A stretch of 64,000 bases of DNA from Mucilaginibacter tundrae. Its GTDB lineage: Bacteria; Bacteroidota; Bacteroidia; Sphingobacteriales; Sphingobacteriaceae. Below the pieces are notes generated by a model, which was not told the DNA's origin, made no database searches, and saw nothing but the letters and a program-made list of their open reading frames with translations. Below are positions 17,135 to 26,251 of this stretch, piece by piece. The translations under genes and the position numbers were made by a program. The stretch covers positions 558,001-622,000 of the forward strand of contig NZ_JACCBZ010000002.1 in the NCBI RefSeq assembly GCF_013408825.1, read 5' to 3'. Each line of letters begins with the position of its first letter. Position 1 is the stretch's first letter.

Positions 17135-17205
17135 GAGTCAAGAATCAAGAACCAAGATTAGCTGCGTTTCTTGACTCTTGACTCTTGACTCCTGACTCTT
17201 GACTC
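17135..17205. repeat. hairpin plus five tandem TTGACTC-type heptamers between mreB and mreC
   Basis: Five tandem 7-base units at 17171-17205 (TTGACTC x3, CTGACTC, TTGACTC). The upstream arm GAGTCAAGAATCAAGAA (17135-17151) pairs with TTCTTGACTCTTGACTC (17168-17184) with one mismatch, giving a 17-base stem. It ends 12 bases before the mreC ATG. Confidence 0.85.
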
Positions 17206-17217
17206 TATCTCAGCCTT

Positions 17218-18051
17218 ATGCGTAACCTCTTGATATTTATCACTAAGTACAACGCATTTTTCTTATTCCTTATTTTCGAGATCAGTTCGATAATTATCTA
17301 CGTTAAATACAATTCTTTCCAAAAAGCATCGGTAATAAATAGCGCTAACGAAGTTACCGGCAGGTTATACACGCAAATAAATGGCCTTTATGATTATCTA
17401 TCGCTTAAAGAAGTAAACGATAGCCTGGCGCGCGAAAATGCACGTTTGCGTAACCAGCAAAAATCATCTTTTTATATTGATACCGTTGCCAAGCATAAAA
17501 TAACCGATACCATTTACAAAACACAATACGAATATATTGATGCCAAGGTGATCAACAATTCCACCAACCATAGCTATAACTATATTACTATTAATCGTGG
17601 TAGTAAAGATGGTATCGCGGTAGGCATGGGTGTTATATCCGGGGCAGGCATTGTAGGCAAAGTGGTTAATGTTACCGAGCATTTGGCTAATGTTCAATCC
17701 TTGTTAAATAAGGATAGCAGGTTTAGCGTAATGCTGGCAAAAAACCGCGAAATCGGTTATATCCGTTGGGGCGATGACCTCGACCCTACCAAAGGTTTAT
17801 TAATGGACGTGACTAACAATGCGCAGCCAAAACTGGGCGAATTGGTGGTAACATCAGGCTACTCGCTATTTCCAACGGGGATACCGGTTGGCCGGGTAAC
17901 CAACCTGCACCCTAAAGGCGGCGGCATCTCCTTAAATATGGAAGTAACTTTTTCTGTTGATTTTAGTAAACTGCAATATGTTGATGTGGTAGACTATAAA
18001 TTCGCGAAAGAACAAACGGGATTGGAGGCTCAGCAGAAAAAGGATGATTAG
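17218..18051 (+). CDS. mreC: rod shape-determining protein MreC
   Basis: Periplasmic scaffold linking MreB/MreD to PBP2 and RodA. Seen: 277 residues. A short cytoplasmic N-terminus, one membrane segment (FFLFLIFEISSIIIYV), a coiled-coil part (YLSLKEVNDSLARENARLRN), then the beta-domain with GSKDGIAVGMGVISGAGIVG, VQSLLNKDSRFSVML and VTSGYSLFPTGIPVG. The stop overlaps mreD by 8 bases, so translation is probably coupled. Confidence 0.95.
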   Translation: MRNLLIFITKYNAFFLFLIFEISSIIIYVKYNSFQKASVINSANEVTGRLYTQINGLYDYLSLKEVNDSLARENARLRNQQKSSFYIDTVAKHKITDTIYKTQYEYIDAKVINNSTNHSYNYITINRGSKDGIAVGMGVISGAGIVGKVVNVTEHLANVQSLLNKDSRFSVMLAKNREIGYIRWGDDLDPTKGLLMDVTNNAQPKLGELVVTSGYSLFPTGIPVGRVTNLHPKGGGISLNMEVTFSVDFSKLQYVDVVDYKFAKEQTGLEAQQKKDD

Positions 18052-18562
18052 GACAATTATAATTAACGTATTACGATTTATAGTTTTGGTATTTATACAG
18101 GTTTTTTTATTAAAAAACATTACGCTGTATAACCTGTCCACACCGTACCTGTACATTTTATTTATCTTGCTGCTACCTTTTGAAACGCCTAACATTTTAC
18201 TGTTTCCGCTGGCATTTTTAATGGGTTTAACAATTGATGCTTTTTATGATACGCCCGGCCTGCATGCCGCGGCTTGTGTGATATTAGCATTGGTGCGGGT
18301 AATGTTTATCAATATCACCGTACAAAAAGAAGGTTTTGATAACGAGCCAGAGCCTACGCTAAGCATCATGGGTTTCAGGTGGTTTTTTACTTACATAGTG
18401 GTGCTAACCTTATTCCATCATTTCTTCCTTTTCAACCTGGAGGTTTTTAACTTATCTGATATTCAATTTACCCTTAGCCGGGTAGTGCTGAGTACATTAT
18501 TTACCGTATTTTTGATATTGATTTCGGGGTTGTTATTTTACAGGAGAAAAGAGCGTAAATGA
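18044..18562 (+). CDS. mreD: rod shape-determining protein MreD
   Basis: Integral membrane member of the elongasome. Seen: 172 residues, five to six hydrophobic segments including FIVLVFIQVFLLKNITLYNL, PYLYILFILLLPFETPNILL (the conserved P-x-E-type loop) and GLTIDAFYDTPGLHAAACV, matching the G-x-x-x-D-x-F motif of MreD. It overlaps mreC by 8 bases and mrdA by 4, the usual operon order. Confidence 0.92.
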   Translation: MIRTIIINVLRFIVLVFIQVFLLKNITLYNLSTPYLYILFILLLPFETPNILLFPLAFLMGLTIDAFYDTPGLHAAACVILALVRVMFINITVQKEGFDNEPEPTLSIMGFRWFFTYIVVLTLFHHFFLFNLEVFNLSDIQFTLSRVVLSTLFTVFLILISGLLFYRRKERK

Positions 18563-20544
18563 ATAGTTTCTTTGTACGGCGATACATCATCGCAGGAATT
18601 TTTACCACCATTATTTTACTGCTTGTCGCCAAATTATTTTACATACAAATAATTGACGACCACTATCGCCTTTACGCTACAAAAAACGTACTGCGCCCCA
18701 TAAAACAATACCCCGCCCGTGGCCCAATTTTGGATCGTAACGGAAAAATCCTGGTACAAAACGAAGCTTTTTACGATATAATGGTTACCCCTAAACAGGT
18801 AAAACCATTCGATACTTTAGAATTTTGTAAGCTGCTGAACATTGATAAAACCGAGTTCGATCTCCGGTTTCAGAAAGCCATAAAATATTCACCAAGTTTA
18901 CCCTCTATATTCGAAAAACAACTTTCTGCCGAAACCTATGCTTCGTTGCAGGAGAGGCTATCTGAGTTCCCGGGATTCTTCTCCACCACCCGCTATCTTC
19001 GTACATATCCTGATTCCACCGCCGCGCAATTCTTAGGCTATATTGGTGAAGTTACCGACAGGGATATCAAACGCTCCGGTGGCCGCTATCAACCCGGCGA
19101 TTACATCGGCGTTAGTGGTGTTGAAAAAGCTTATGAAGATGTTTTACGTGGACAAGTGGGAGTAAAATACACCGTGGTAAACTCTCACGGCGTACCGCAG
19201 GGTAGTTATGAAAATGGCGCCTTTGATACCGTTGCCCGTCCCGGGGAACGGTTAAAATCATCGCTCGATCTTCGCATACAAAAACTGGGCGAAGAATTAA
19301 TGAAGGGCAAAGTAGGCAGTATCGTGGCAATCGAACCATCAACCGGCGAAATATTGGCATTCGTAAGCAGCCCAACCTATGATCCTAATTTATTGGTAGG
19401 CCGCGAGCGTGGTAACAACGCCGCTAAAATGTATAAAGACCCTTACGACCCATTACTGATCCGGCCTATCCAGGCTTACTATCCGCCTGGTTCATCATTT
19501 AAACCATTGAGCGCATTAATAGCTTTGCAGCAGGGCATTATCACCCCACAATTGACATATGATTGCCCGGGCGTATATTGGGCAGGTAACCACCCCGTAA
19601 AATGTTTGGAAGTACACGGAGTAGTAAATTTGAGCGGAGCGGTAGCAGGTTCATGCAACGGTTATTTTTCGATGGTATTTCAAAAGATAATTGATTTAAA
19701 CGGCTACAAAAAAGTTGATACAACCTTTTCTCAATGGAGAACTAACGTTGCTAAATTTGGTTTGGGATCAAGGCTCGGGCTTGATATGCCGAATGAAGGG
19801 AAAGGATTTTTACCTACCGCGCAACATTACGATAAGATATATCATTATGGCGCTTGGCGCTCAAGTACCGTAGTGTCGCTTGCTATTGGCCAGGGTGAGT
19901 TATTGGCTACCCCACTGCAATTAGCTAATATAGAGTGTACCATCGCCAATCACGGTTATTACTACACGCCGCATTTAATAAAGGCAATTGGTGATAAAGA
20001 AGTTACTACTGCTGAATTTACGTCAAAACACTACGTTGGTATTGATTCCCTTTATTTTGAACCATTAATAGATGGCATGCAGGCTGTGGTTGATCATGGT
20101 ACAGCAGCGGCATCCAAAATACCGGGTATAGTGATGTGTGGTAAAACAGGTACAGCGCAAAATCATGGGGAAGACCACTCTATTTTCGTAGCCTTTGCAC
20201 CACGTATACATCCTAAAATAGCCATCGCGGTAATTGTTGAAAACGGTGGACAGGGCGCACACTGGGCAGCCCCTATCGCCAGCTACATGGTTGAGAAATA
20301 TCTGACCGACACTATCCGTAGGCCAATGGATGAATTTAACCGCATTAAAAATGCCAATCTTATGCCCGATTTGGCCAACTACTACTCATCAAGCAAAAGA
20401 TCAATGTTGAGGGATAGTATTAAAAAAGCCAAGGCTGATAGTTTGCGCAAACTCCCCGCTAAAAAAAGTGTGTCAACCAAAAGCAAAAAAAACAACACTA
20501 TTGCATATGTAACGCCTCAAAACAACAGGAGGAGATATGAATAA
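18559..20544 (+). CDS. mrdA: penicillin-binding protein 2 (peptidoglycan transpeptidase of the elongasome)
   Basis: Cross-links nascent peptidoglycan during elongation, paired with RodA. Seen: 661 residues, one N-terminal membrane anchor (YIIAGIFTTIILLLVAKLFY), pedestal/dimer domain with PARGPILDRNGKILVQNE, then the transpeptidase domain with SxxK PGSSFKPLSA (catalytic Ser), SCN-type SGAVAGSCNGYFS and KTG box VMCGKTGTAQNHG. The C-terminal about 60 residues are Lys/Ser-rich (KKAKADSLRKLPAKKS), an extension common in this phylum. Overlaps mreD by 4 bases and rodA by 8. Confidence 0.96.
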   Translation: MNSFFVRRYIIAGIFTTIILLLVAKLFYIQIIDDHYRLYATKNVLRPIKQYPARGPILDRNGKILVQNEAFYDIMVTPKQVKPFDTLEFCKLLNIDKTEFDLRFQKAIKYSPSLPSIFEKQLSAETYASLQERLSEFPGFFSTTRYLRTYPDSTAAQFLGYIGEVTDRDIKRSGGRYQPGDYIGVSGVEKAYEDVLRGQVGVKYTVVNSHGVPQGSYENGAFDTVARPGERLKSSLDLRIQKLGEELMKGKVGSIVAIEPSTGEILAFVSSPTYDPNLLVGRERGNNAAKMYKDPYDPLLIRPIQAYYPPGSSFKPLSALIALQQGIITPQLTYDCPGVYWAGNHPVKCLEVHGVVNLSGAVAGSCNGYFSMVFQKIIDLNGYKKVDTTFSQWRTNVAKFGLGSRLGLDMPNEGKGFLPTAQHYDKIYHYGAWRSSTVVSLAIGQGELLATPLQLANIECTIANHGYYYTPHLIKAIGDKEVTTAEFTSKHYVGIDSLYFEPLIDGMQAVVDHGTAAASKIPGIVMCGKTGTAQNHGEDHSIFVAFAPRIHPKIAIAVIVENGGQGAHWAAPIASYMVEKYLTDTIRRPMDEFNRIKNANLMPDLANYYSSSKRSMLRDSIKKAKADSLRKLPAKKSVSTKSKKNNTIAYVTPQNNRRRYE

Positions 20545-21814
20545 CAACCCGCAACGCAGCCTCTTTTTTAATGTCGACTGGATTGCTGTAATTATTTTCC
20601 TGTGCCTGTGTACCATTGGTTGGTTTAACATTCATTCAGCAGCTTTCGATCCGAGATATCCCAGCGCGTTTGATATGCATACCGATTATGGTAAGCAATT
20701 AGTCTTTATAATAGTGGCGGTATCATTAGGCATCATTATTTTATTGTTGGAGAGCCGCTTTTTAGTAGCCCTTGCGCCAGCTATCTATGCAATAACCACC
20801 TTACTATTAATGGCTGTATTGGTCGTCGGTCGAAATGTTGGCGGTAACCAGGCATGGATATCTTTAGGTGGCGGATTCAGGCTGCAACCTTCGGAGCTGG
20901 CTAAGTTTAGTACCTGTTTGTTGCTTGCGCGATATTTAAATGGTACCAACGTTAAAATAACTGAACTTAAATCATTTTTAATTGCTGCGGGGATTATCCT
21001 TTTCCCAATGGCACTAATTATGCTTCAGCCGGATGCCGGTTCAACACTGGTATTTAGCGCATTGATATTGGTTTTATATCGCGAGGGCCTTTCCCCTTAC
21101 TTTTTAATACTGGAAGGGCTGTTTATCACCCTATTTGTTTTAACGATAAAGGTTGATAATCACTTGTACGTTATTGGGCCACTGGTTGCCATTGCTGCAA
21201 TTATAATGTTATTATTTAAACGGAACAAGAAGATTGTTTCAGCGGTTTTTCTGGGCTTATGCATGTGTATTGCCTTTATATTCAGCGTAAACTTTCTTTA
21301 CAACCATGTTTTAAAACCGCATCAAAAAGTACGTATCGATATTGTTTTAGGCATAACATCCGACTTAAAAGGTAAAGGCTATAACGTAAATCAATCTAAA
21401 ATTGCTATCGGCTCAGGCAAGCTATGGGGTCAAGGCTATATGCATGGCACACAAACCATTTACAAATTTGTGCCCGAGCAAAGCACCGACTTTATTTTTT
21501 GTACTGTAGGTGAAGAATGGGGATTTGCAGGTGCGGTTACCGTATTGGGTTTATACTTATTCCTGGTGTTAAGAATAATTCGTATTGCCGAGCGGCAACG
21601 GTCAACCTTTACACGCGTTTATGCTTATGGGGTGGCATCCGTCATATTCTTCCACGTAGTAATTAATGTGGGCATGACGATTGGGATAGTGCCATCAATC
21701 GGCATCCCATTACCATTTATCAGTTACGGCGGTTCATCACTTGTAAGCTTTACGCTGCTACTTTTCGTTCTGATCAAACTCGATTCAAACCGGATGGGTA
21801 TTATTTACGCGTAA
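20537..21814 (+). CDS. rodA: SEDS peptidoglycan glycosyltransferase RodA
   Basis: Polymerises lipid II with PBP2. Seen: 425 residues, about ten hydrophobic segments, GGNQAWISLGGGFRLQPSEL with the conserved W-x-x-L/Q-P-S-E block, MLQPDAGSTLVF with the catalytic Asp, TDFIFCTVGEEWGFAG and GIPLPFISYGGSSL, all diagnostic of SEDS proteins. Last gene of the mre operon; its 3' end overlaps the convergent 322-residue gene by 10 bases. Confidence 0.96.
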   Translation: MNNNPQRSLFFNVDWIAVIIFLCLCTIGWFNIHSAAFDPRYPSAFDMHTDYGKQLVFIIVAVSLGIIILLLESRFLVALAPAIYAITTLLLMAVLVVGRNVGGNQAWISLGGGFRLQPSELAKFSTCLLLARYLNGTNVKITELKSFLIAAGIILFPMALIMLQPDAGSTLVFSALILVLYREGLSPYFLILEGLFITLFVLTIKVDNHLYVIGPLVAIAAIIMLLFKRNKKIVSAVFLGLCMCIAFIFSVNFLYNHVLKPHQKVRIDIVLGITSDLKGKGYNVNQSKIAIGSGKLWGQGYMHGTQTIYKFVPEQSTDFIFCTVGEEWGFAGAVTVLGLYLFLVLRIIRIAERQRSTFTRVYAYGVASVIFFHVVINVGMTIGIVPSIGIPLPFISYGGSSLVSFTLLLFVLIKLDSNRMGIIYA

Positions 21815-22773
21815 CGGCGTTTTAGTAAAGCATAAAACTTTTCGCTTGTTTCCGGCTTGGTATCCCAGTGGTTTTTGGCCACATAGTTGTTCTTCAAAAA
21901 CTGTTCCGCCTCGGCAAAACTTGTAAAGCGGTTTAATATCTCGATGGCTTCGCTATAAGCGAGGCTATAACCATTAAACAGATCCTTAACAAAAAGCAGT
22001 TTATCATTTAAATTAATAGCCTGCTTTAAATCGCTGATGCTTTGCGCGTGTAATTGATCTGCAACACCACTTTTAGCTGCCATTTGTGCGGAAATACGTT
22101 GATTAATGGTTAGCACCTCAGGTTTTGCGTGTTCTTTTTCCGGTTCAATAACGGATTTAACTGCAGCTCGCTCAGGATGTTCAATTTTAGGTTGTTCCGG
22201 CTCCGGGGCAGGTATATGCTCTGGCTTAACTACGTGACTAGCTGGTACAGGTGGAATCTCTATTTCCTCAGCGTCATCGTTTATCGCTTCCGTTGCATAT
22301 GGCTCATCGTCATCCATATCTGCTTCATCCAAAACAAGTTCATGTCTTATCGTTTCGGGTTCATCTTCGTGCATAAATGAATAAGAGTCCTCATCAGTGC
22401 TATTTTTCAGATCTATTGATGGCGCAGGGTCATCATTTTTATCCGTCGTGATTTTATCTGATAAATTTTCTTCCGGTTTACTTTTAACTTCCGGATTTGC
22501 TATGCTCACTAAAGGTTCAAAATAATTTTGTGAGTGTTCCGGCATATCGATTTTAGGTTCACTTATTATAGGGGCAGATGTTACCTGACTAGCATTCTGC
22601 GCATTCAATTTACTCAGTATCAGCACATGATCTGTCAGGAAATTGGAATTAGCTAAAAACAGTTCGATCTCTAATTCATTTAAGGAGCCCTCTATTGTTT
22701 TCAAGTATTCGTATTGTTCATTAAGCTCCGCTATAATCCCGCCTACCTTTTTAAAAACTTCCTGTTGTTTCAT
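21805..22773 (-). CDS. conserved acidic protein with disordered centre, function unknown
   Basis: 322 residues in three parts. A helical N-terminus of about 85 residues (VGGIIAELNEQYEYLKTIEG), a long low-complexity acidic/Pro-rich centre (NSTDEDSYSFMHEDEPETIR, EIEIPPVPASHVVKPEHIPA), and a compact C-terminal domain of about 100 residues from TINQRISAQMA. That part contains DLKQAINLNDKLLFVKDLFN and GYSLAYSEAIEILNRF. The C-terminal domain looks like one I know only as a conserved Bacteroidota hypothetical. No signal peptide or membrane segment, so probably cytoplasmic. Convergent with rodA, divergent from tdk. Confidence 0.75.
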   Translation of the reverse strand: MKQQEVFKKVGGIIAELNEQYEYLKTIEGSLNELEIELFLANSNFLTDHVLILSKLNAQNASQVTSAPIISEPKIDMPEHSQNYFEPLVSIANPEVKSKPEENLSDKITTDKNDDPAPSIDLKNSTDEDSYSFMHEDEPETIRHELVLDEADMDDDEPYATEAINDDAEEIEIPPVPASHVVKPEHIPAPEPEQPKIEHPERAAVKSVIEPEKEHAKPEVLTINQRISAQMAAKSGVADQLHAQSISDLKQAINLNDKLLFVKDLFNGYSLAYSEAIEILNRFTSFAEAEQFLKNNYVAKNHWDTKPETSEKFYALLKRRYA

Positions 22774-22845
22774 GGCTTTTTATATTCAAAATGCTACCCA
22801 AAAATAAGATTAAATTCTGATATTAGGCTCTTCTAAAAGTTCAGG

Positions 22846-23418
22846 ATGCAAGTACACGAAGAGATTTTTAAACGTAGAAGTGAAGGCGGTGGTAGTATTG
22901 AAGTTATATGCGGATCAATGTTCTCTGGCAAAACAGAAGAACTCATGCGCCGCTTAAAACGAGCCCGCATAGCCCGTTTAAGTGTGGAGATATTTAGCCC
23001 CAAGGCCGATACCCGCTATAGCGAAAATGCATTGGTATCGCACAATTCAAATTCAATACCCTCCATGCCGGTATCAAGGGCATCGGCAATATTGGCACCG
23101 GGTAACCAGGTACAGGTTGTAGGTATTGATGAGGCCCAGTTTTTTGATGATGAATTGCCCGATGTATGCAATGCACTTGCCAATAACGGTGTCCGTGTAA
23201 TTGTTGCAGGGCTTGATATGGATTTTCAGGGCAAACCTTTTGGCCCCATGCCCGCGTTAATGGCCATAGCCGAGTCGGTTACCAAACTGCATGCGGTATG
23301 TGTAATTTGTGGCAATCCGGCGCTATATTCTTATCGCCTTGTTCATAACGACGGGCAGATATTATTAGGCGAAAAAGAAAGCTATGAACCCCGGTGTCGG
23401 TTGTGCTACGGCATATAG
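22846..23418 (+). CDS. tdk: thymidine kinase (type II)
   Basis: Phosphorylates thymidine to dTMP in pyrimidine salvage. Seen: 190 residues. P-loop [27 protein letters not shown] with the catalytic Glu region, [14 protein letters not shown], and a zinc ribbon formed by CVICGN and CRLCYG. All four Cys are present. A start at 22846 gives the normal N-terminal extension before the P-loop. The gene stands alone. Confidence 0.96.
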   Translation: MQVHEEIFKRRSEGGGSIEVICGSMFSGKTEELMRRLKRARIARLSVEIFSPKADTRYSENALVSHNSNSIPSMPVSRASAILAPGNQVQVVGIDEAQFFDDELPDVCNALANNGVRVIVAGLDMDFQGKPFGPMPALMAIAESVTKLHAVCVICGNPALYSYRLVHNDGQILLGEKESYEPRCRLCYGI

Positions 23419-23584
23419 TACCCTTTTATTTTGTCACTATTAGCACATAAAAGTTTTCCTGTTAAAACAAAAGGTGTGGTTTAGATTGTTAATAGGAGTA
23501 AAAGATATTTTTATGCTATATTTATAGGTATAAGATATTTTATTAACAATAATTAAACTTAAAAAACAGTATCACAGGCTTTTT

Positions 23585-23962
23585 ATGGAAGGTATAACTA
23601 AAAAAATATTGGTAATTGAGGATGATAAGGATATTAGGGATACCATCGTTTATATTTTGCAGGAAGAAAATTACGAAGTAATAGCATCGGAAGATTCAAA
23701 GATCCTGAAATCAATAAACGATCATAACCCTAACCTTGTATTACTTGATAACTGGTTAACCGACTGGAAAAGCGATGCGAACGGACAGCAATTAAGTAAA
23801 GAGCTAAAATCCAATCCCGCCACAAGCCATATCCCTGTGATCATTATCTCCGCCGTAAGTAATATTAAAGAAATTGCCGAGGCTGGCCTTGCCGATGGTT
23901 ACCTTCGCAAACCATTCGATTTGAATGAACTTATAGAAATAGTTAGGCATCACCTAAAATAG
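23585..23962 (+). CDS. stand-alone receiver-domain response regulator
   Basis: A CheY-like phospho-receiver without output domain, 125 residues. Seen: acidic pair in KILVIEDDKDIRD, phosphorylated Asp in NLVLLDNWLTDW, Ser in VIIISAVSN, and Lys in GYLRKPFDLNEL. The LLDN/MLDN form around the Asp is shared with the receiver at 31775-32137. It is followed 200 bases later by the GH13 lipoprotein and then a histidine kinase on the same strand, so kinase pairing is plausible but unproven. The gap 23963-24166 is AT-rich with no visible feature. Confidence 0.92.
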   Translation: MEGITKKILVIEDDKDIRDTIVYILQEENYEVIASEDSKILKSINDHNPNLVLLDNWLTDWKSDANGQQLSKELKSNPATSHIPVIIISAVSNIKEIAEAGLADGYLRKPFDLNELIEIVRHHLK

Positions 23963-24166
23963 TTCGCTTAAAACAACAATTCTGTTATAACACTATAGTT
24001 TATAATTGCTTATGTAAGTTTAAATTAATATTTTTACTGCATAAACTTAAAAACACCTATTTTATTGTTAATTATATAAATCACTTTATTTGGTTGATTT
24101 ATACAATTTATTTAAAATAAACGTTTGACTTAGAACCAATTAACAAACCATAAATAAGAATTCATT

Positions 24167-26095
24167 ATGACTAAGAACATGTACTTAGTACTGTTGGGGA
24201 TACTGCTTATCAGTTTGGCCTCATGTAAAAAATCGCCCAATTCCGGGAACGATACCGGAAAGACTACTACAGTTACATCAACCACTATCCCTTCAGGTGC
24301 CGGTGATGGTGTAACATTTATTAATTCTGGCAAATCGGTAATATTCAACTTATATGCGCCCGGCAAAACATCAGTTGCTGTAATAGGTGATTTTAACAAC
24401 TGGACGCCTACCGCTATGACTAAAACTACCGACGGCACACGTTGGTGGGTACAAATTGATAACCTGGATCCTAACACCGAATACAGTTACCAATATTATA
24501 TTGACGGCTCACTAAAAGTAGCCGATCCATATAGTCACAAGGTACTTGATCCGGCTAATGATCCGAGTATACCAACCAGTGTATACCCTAATTTAAAAGC
24601 ATACCCTACCGGTAAAACAACCGGCGAAGTTTCCGACTTTTATGCAAACGATCCGGCTTATAGCTGGCAGGTAACATCTTTCACTCCTCCAGCACAAAAA
24701 AACCTGGTTGTTTATGAATTACTTGTACGTGATTTTGTTGCTACGCATAGTTATCAAACGTTAACCGATACCCTTAATTACATAGCGAGGCTTGGAGTAA
24801 ACGCTATTGAATTATTACCAGTAAACGAATTTGAGGGTAATGATTCATGGGGTTATAACTCCAATTTCATGTTTGCGCTTGATAAATATTATGGTACGCC
24901 AAATGCTTACAAAGCATTTATTGATGCCTGTCATCAACGGGGAATAGCGGTAATACAAGATATTGTGCTGGAAGACCAGTTCGGCTCATCACCCATGGTA
25001 CAAATGTATGCAACCTCAACCGGTAGCCCTGCTGCAAACAGCCCATGGTTTGATCAAAATATTCTGCACCCTGATGCTGTAGGCTACCAATTAAATCATT
25101 CCTTGCCGGCGACCCAATATTTTACTGAAAATGTAATGAAATATTGGATGCAGGAATATCATATAGATGGATTTAGATTTGATGAAGCTAAAGGCTACAC
25201 ACAGGTAAACTCTGGCTCAACATCAACTGATGCTACAGAAGCTGCGTGGGCCGCTTATGATGCAACACGCGTTGCCTTATGGACTAAGTATAACGCTTAC
25301 ATGAAAAGCCTAAATCCTAATTTTTATGTGATACTAGAAATGTTTTCGGCTAATCAGGAAGAAGCTGCTTATGCTAGCCAAGGCATGATGTGCTGGACCA
25401 ACTTAAGCACTCCTGGCGAGCAGGCTACTATGGGCTATCCAACTAATCCAAGTTGGGATATTTCGGGCTTGTTTTATGATCAGTATGGTTTCCCTGCTAA
25501 TGGGACATCACCTTATGGGCTGGTTGCTTATTTTGAAAGCCATGATCAGGAACGCCTGCAATTTAAAAACGGCGCTTATGGCAACAGCTCCGGAAGCTAT
25601 AATGTACAAACATTAACAACCGGTTTGCAACGTGATGCAATGGGTGCAGCGTTCATGTTCTCATCCCCCGGACCTAAAATGGTATGGCAATTTGGCGAAT
25701 TAGGTTATGATATATCCATAAATCAAAATGGACGAACTGGCGATAAACCTATTTTATGGAACTATAATACAGATCCTAACCGTTTAGCACTGTATAGTGT
25801 TTATCAAAAAATGATAAATATGAAAATCAAAAACCCTGTTTTTGCAACCACTAACTTTAGTTATAGTTTAATCGGCGCCGTAAAAACCATACAATTGCTT
25901 GATCCAACCGCCGATGTTGAAGTAGTAGGTAATTTTGATGTTGTATCAAACACCGCGATAGTTTCCTTTCCTGCAACCGGAATCTGGATCGATAACCTTA
26001 CTGGTACAACCTATAATGTTACATCAGCAAACATGACCATGACACTTGCCCCCGGCGAATATCATGTTTACAGTAATGTAGCGCTAAAACATTAG
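24167..26095 (+). CDS. GH13 (alpha-amylase family) lipoprotein with N-terminal carbohydrate-binding/E-set domain
   Basis: Probable surface or periplasmic alpha-glucan-active enzyme, 642 residues. Seen: lipoprotein leader LISLASC-KKSPNS; a CBM48/E-set-like domain near 50-140 (VIGDFNNWTPTAM, DPNTEYSYQYYIDG); a TIM barrel with nucleophile D339 in DGFRFDEAKGY, acid/base E391 in YVILEMFS, and D460 in YFESHDQER; and a C-terminal beta domain. GH13 region I normally carries Asn-His after the Asp (DxxxNH); here it reads DIVLED (265-270), so the substrate-contact His is missing. Hydrolase, transferase or non-catalytic binding protein remain possible. No SusC/D genes nearby. Confidence 0.88.
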   Translation: MTKNMYLVLLGILLISLASCKKSPNSGNDTGKTTTVTSTTIPSGAGDGVTFINSGKSVIFNLYAPGKTSVAVIGDFNNWTPTAMTKTTDGTRWWVQIDNLDPNTEYSYQYYIDGSLKVADPYSHKVLDPANDPSIPTSVYPNLKAYPTGKTTGEVSDFYANDPAYSWQVTSFTPPAQKNLVVYELLVRDFVATHSYQTLTDTLNYIARLGVNAIELLPVNEFEGNDSWGYNSNFMFALDKYYGTPNAYKAFIDACHQRGIAVIQDIVLEDQFGSSPMVQMYATSTGSPAANSPWFDQNILHPDAVGYQLNHSLPATQYFTENVMKYWMQEYHIDGFRFDEAKGYTQVNSGSTSTDATEAAWAAYDATRVALWTKYNAYMKSLNPNFYVILEMFSANQEEAAYASQGMMCWTNLSTPGEQATMGYPTNPSWDISGLFYDQYGFPANGTSPYGLVAYFESHDQERLQFKNGAYGNSSGSYNVQTLTTGLQRDAMGAAFMFSSPGPKMVWQFGELGYDISINQNGRTGDKPILWNYNTDPNRLALYSVYQKMINMKIKNPVFATTNFSYSLIGAVKTIQLLDPTADVEVVGNFDVVSNTAIVSFPATGIWIDNLTGTTYNVTSANMTMTLAPGEYHVYSNVALKH

Positions 26096-26107
26096 TTAAA
26101 TAATAAT

Positions 26108-26144
26108 AAAAAGGCCTATTTATTAAGTATAAAGAAGCCTTTTT
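26108..26144 (+). terminator. possible terminator after the GH13 gene
   Basis: AAAAAGGC (26108-26115) and GCCTTTTT (26137-26144) form an 8-base stem around a 21-base AT loop, ending in T. Only three to four G-C pairs, so a weak or moderate terminator. Confidence 0.5.
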
Positions 26145-26251
26145 AATTATTAAATTATTGTTTATAAAATAACACATTACTTTAAAGGTAAATTTAATAT
26201 AATACTATATTTTATTTTATCTTAGCAATAAGACCCAGTAATTAAACAGTA

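Noticed and set aside
17171..17205. CRISPR-like tandem repeats
   Set aside because: Units are 7 bases with no spacers and no cas genes; a simple tandem array.
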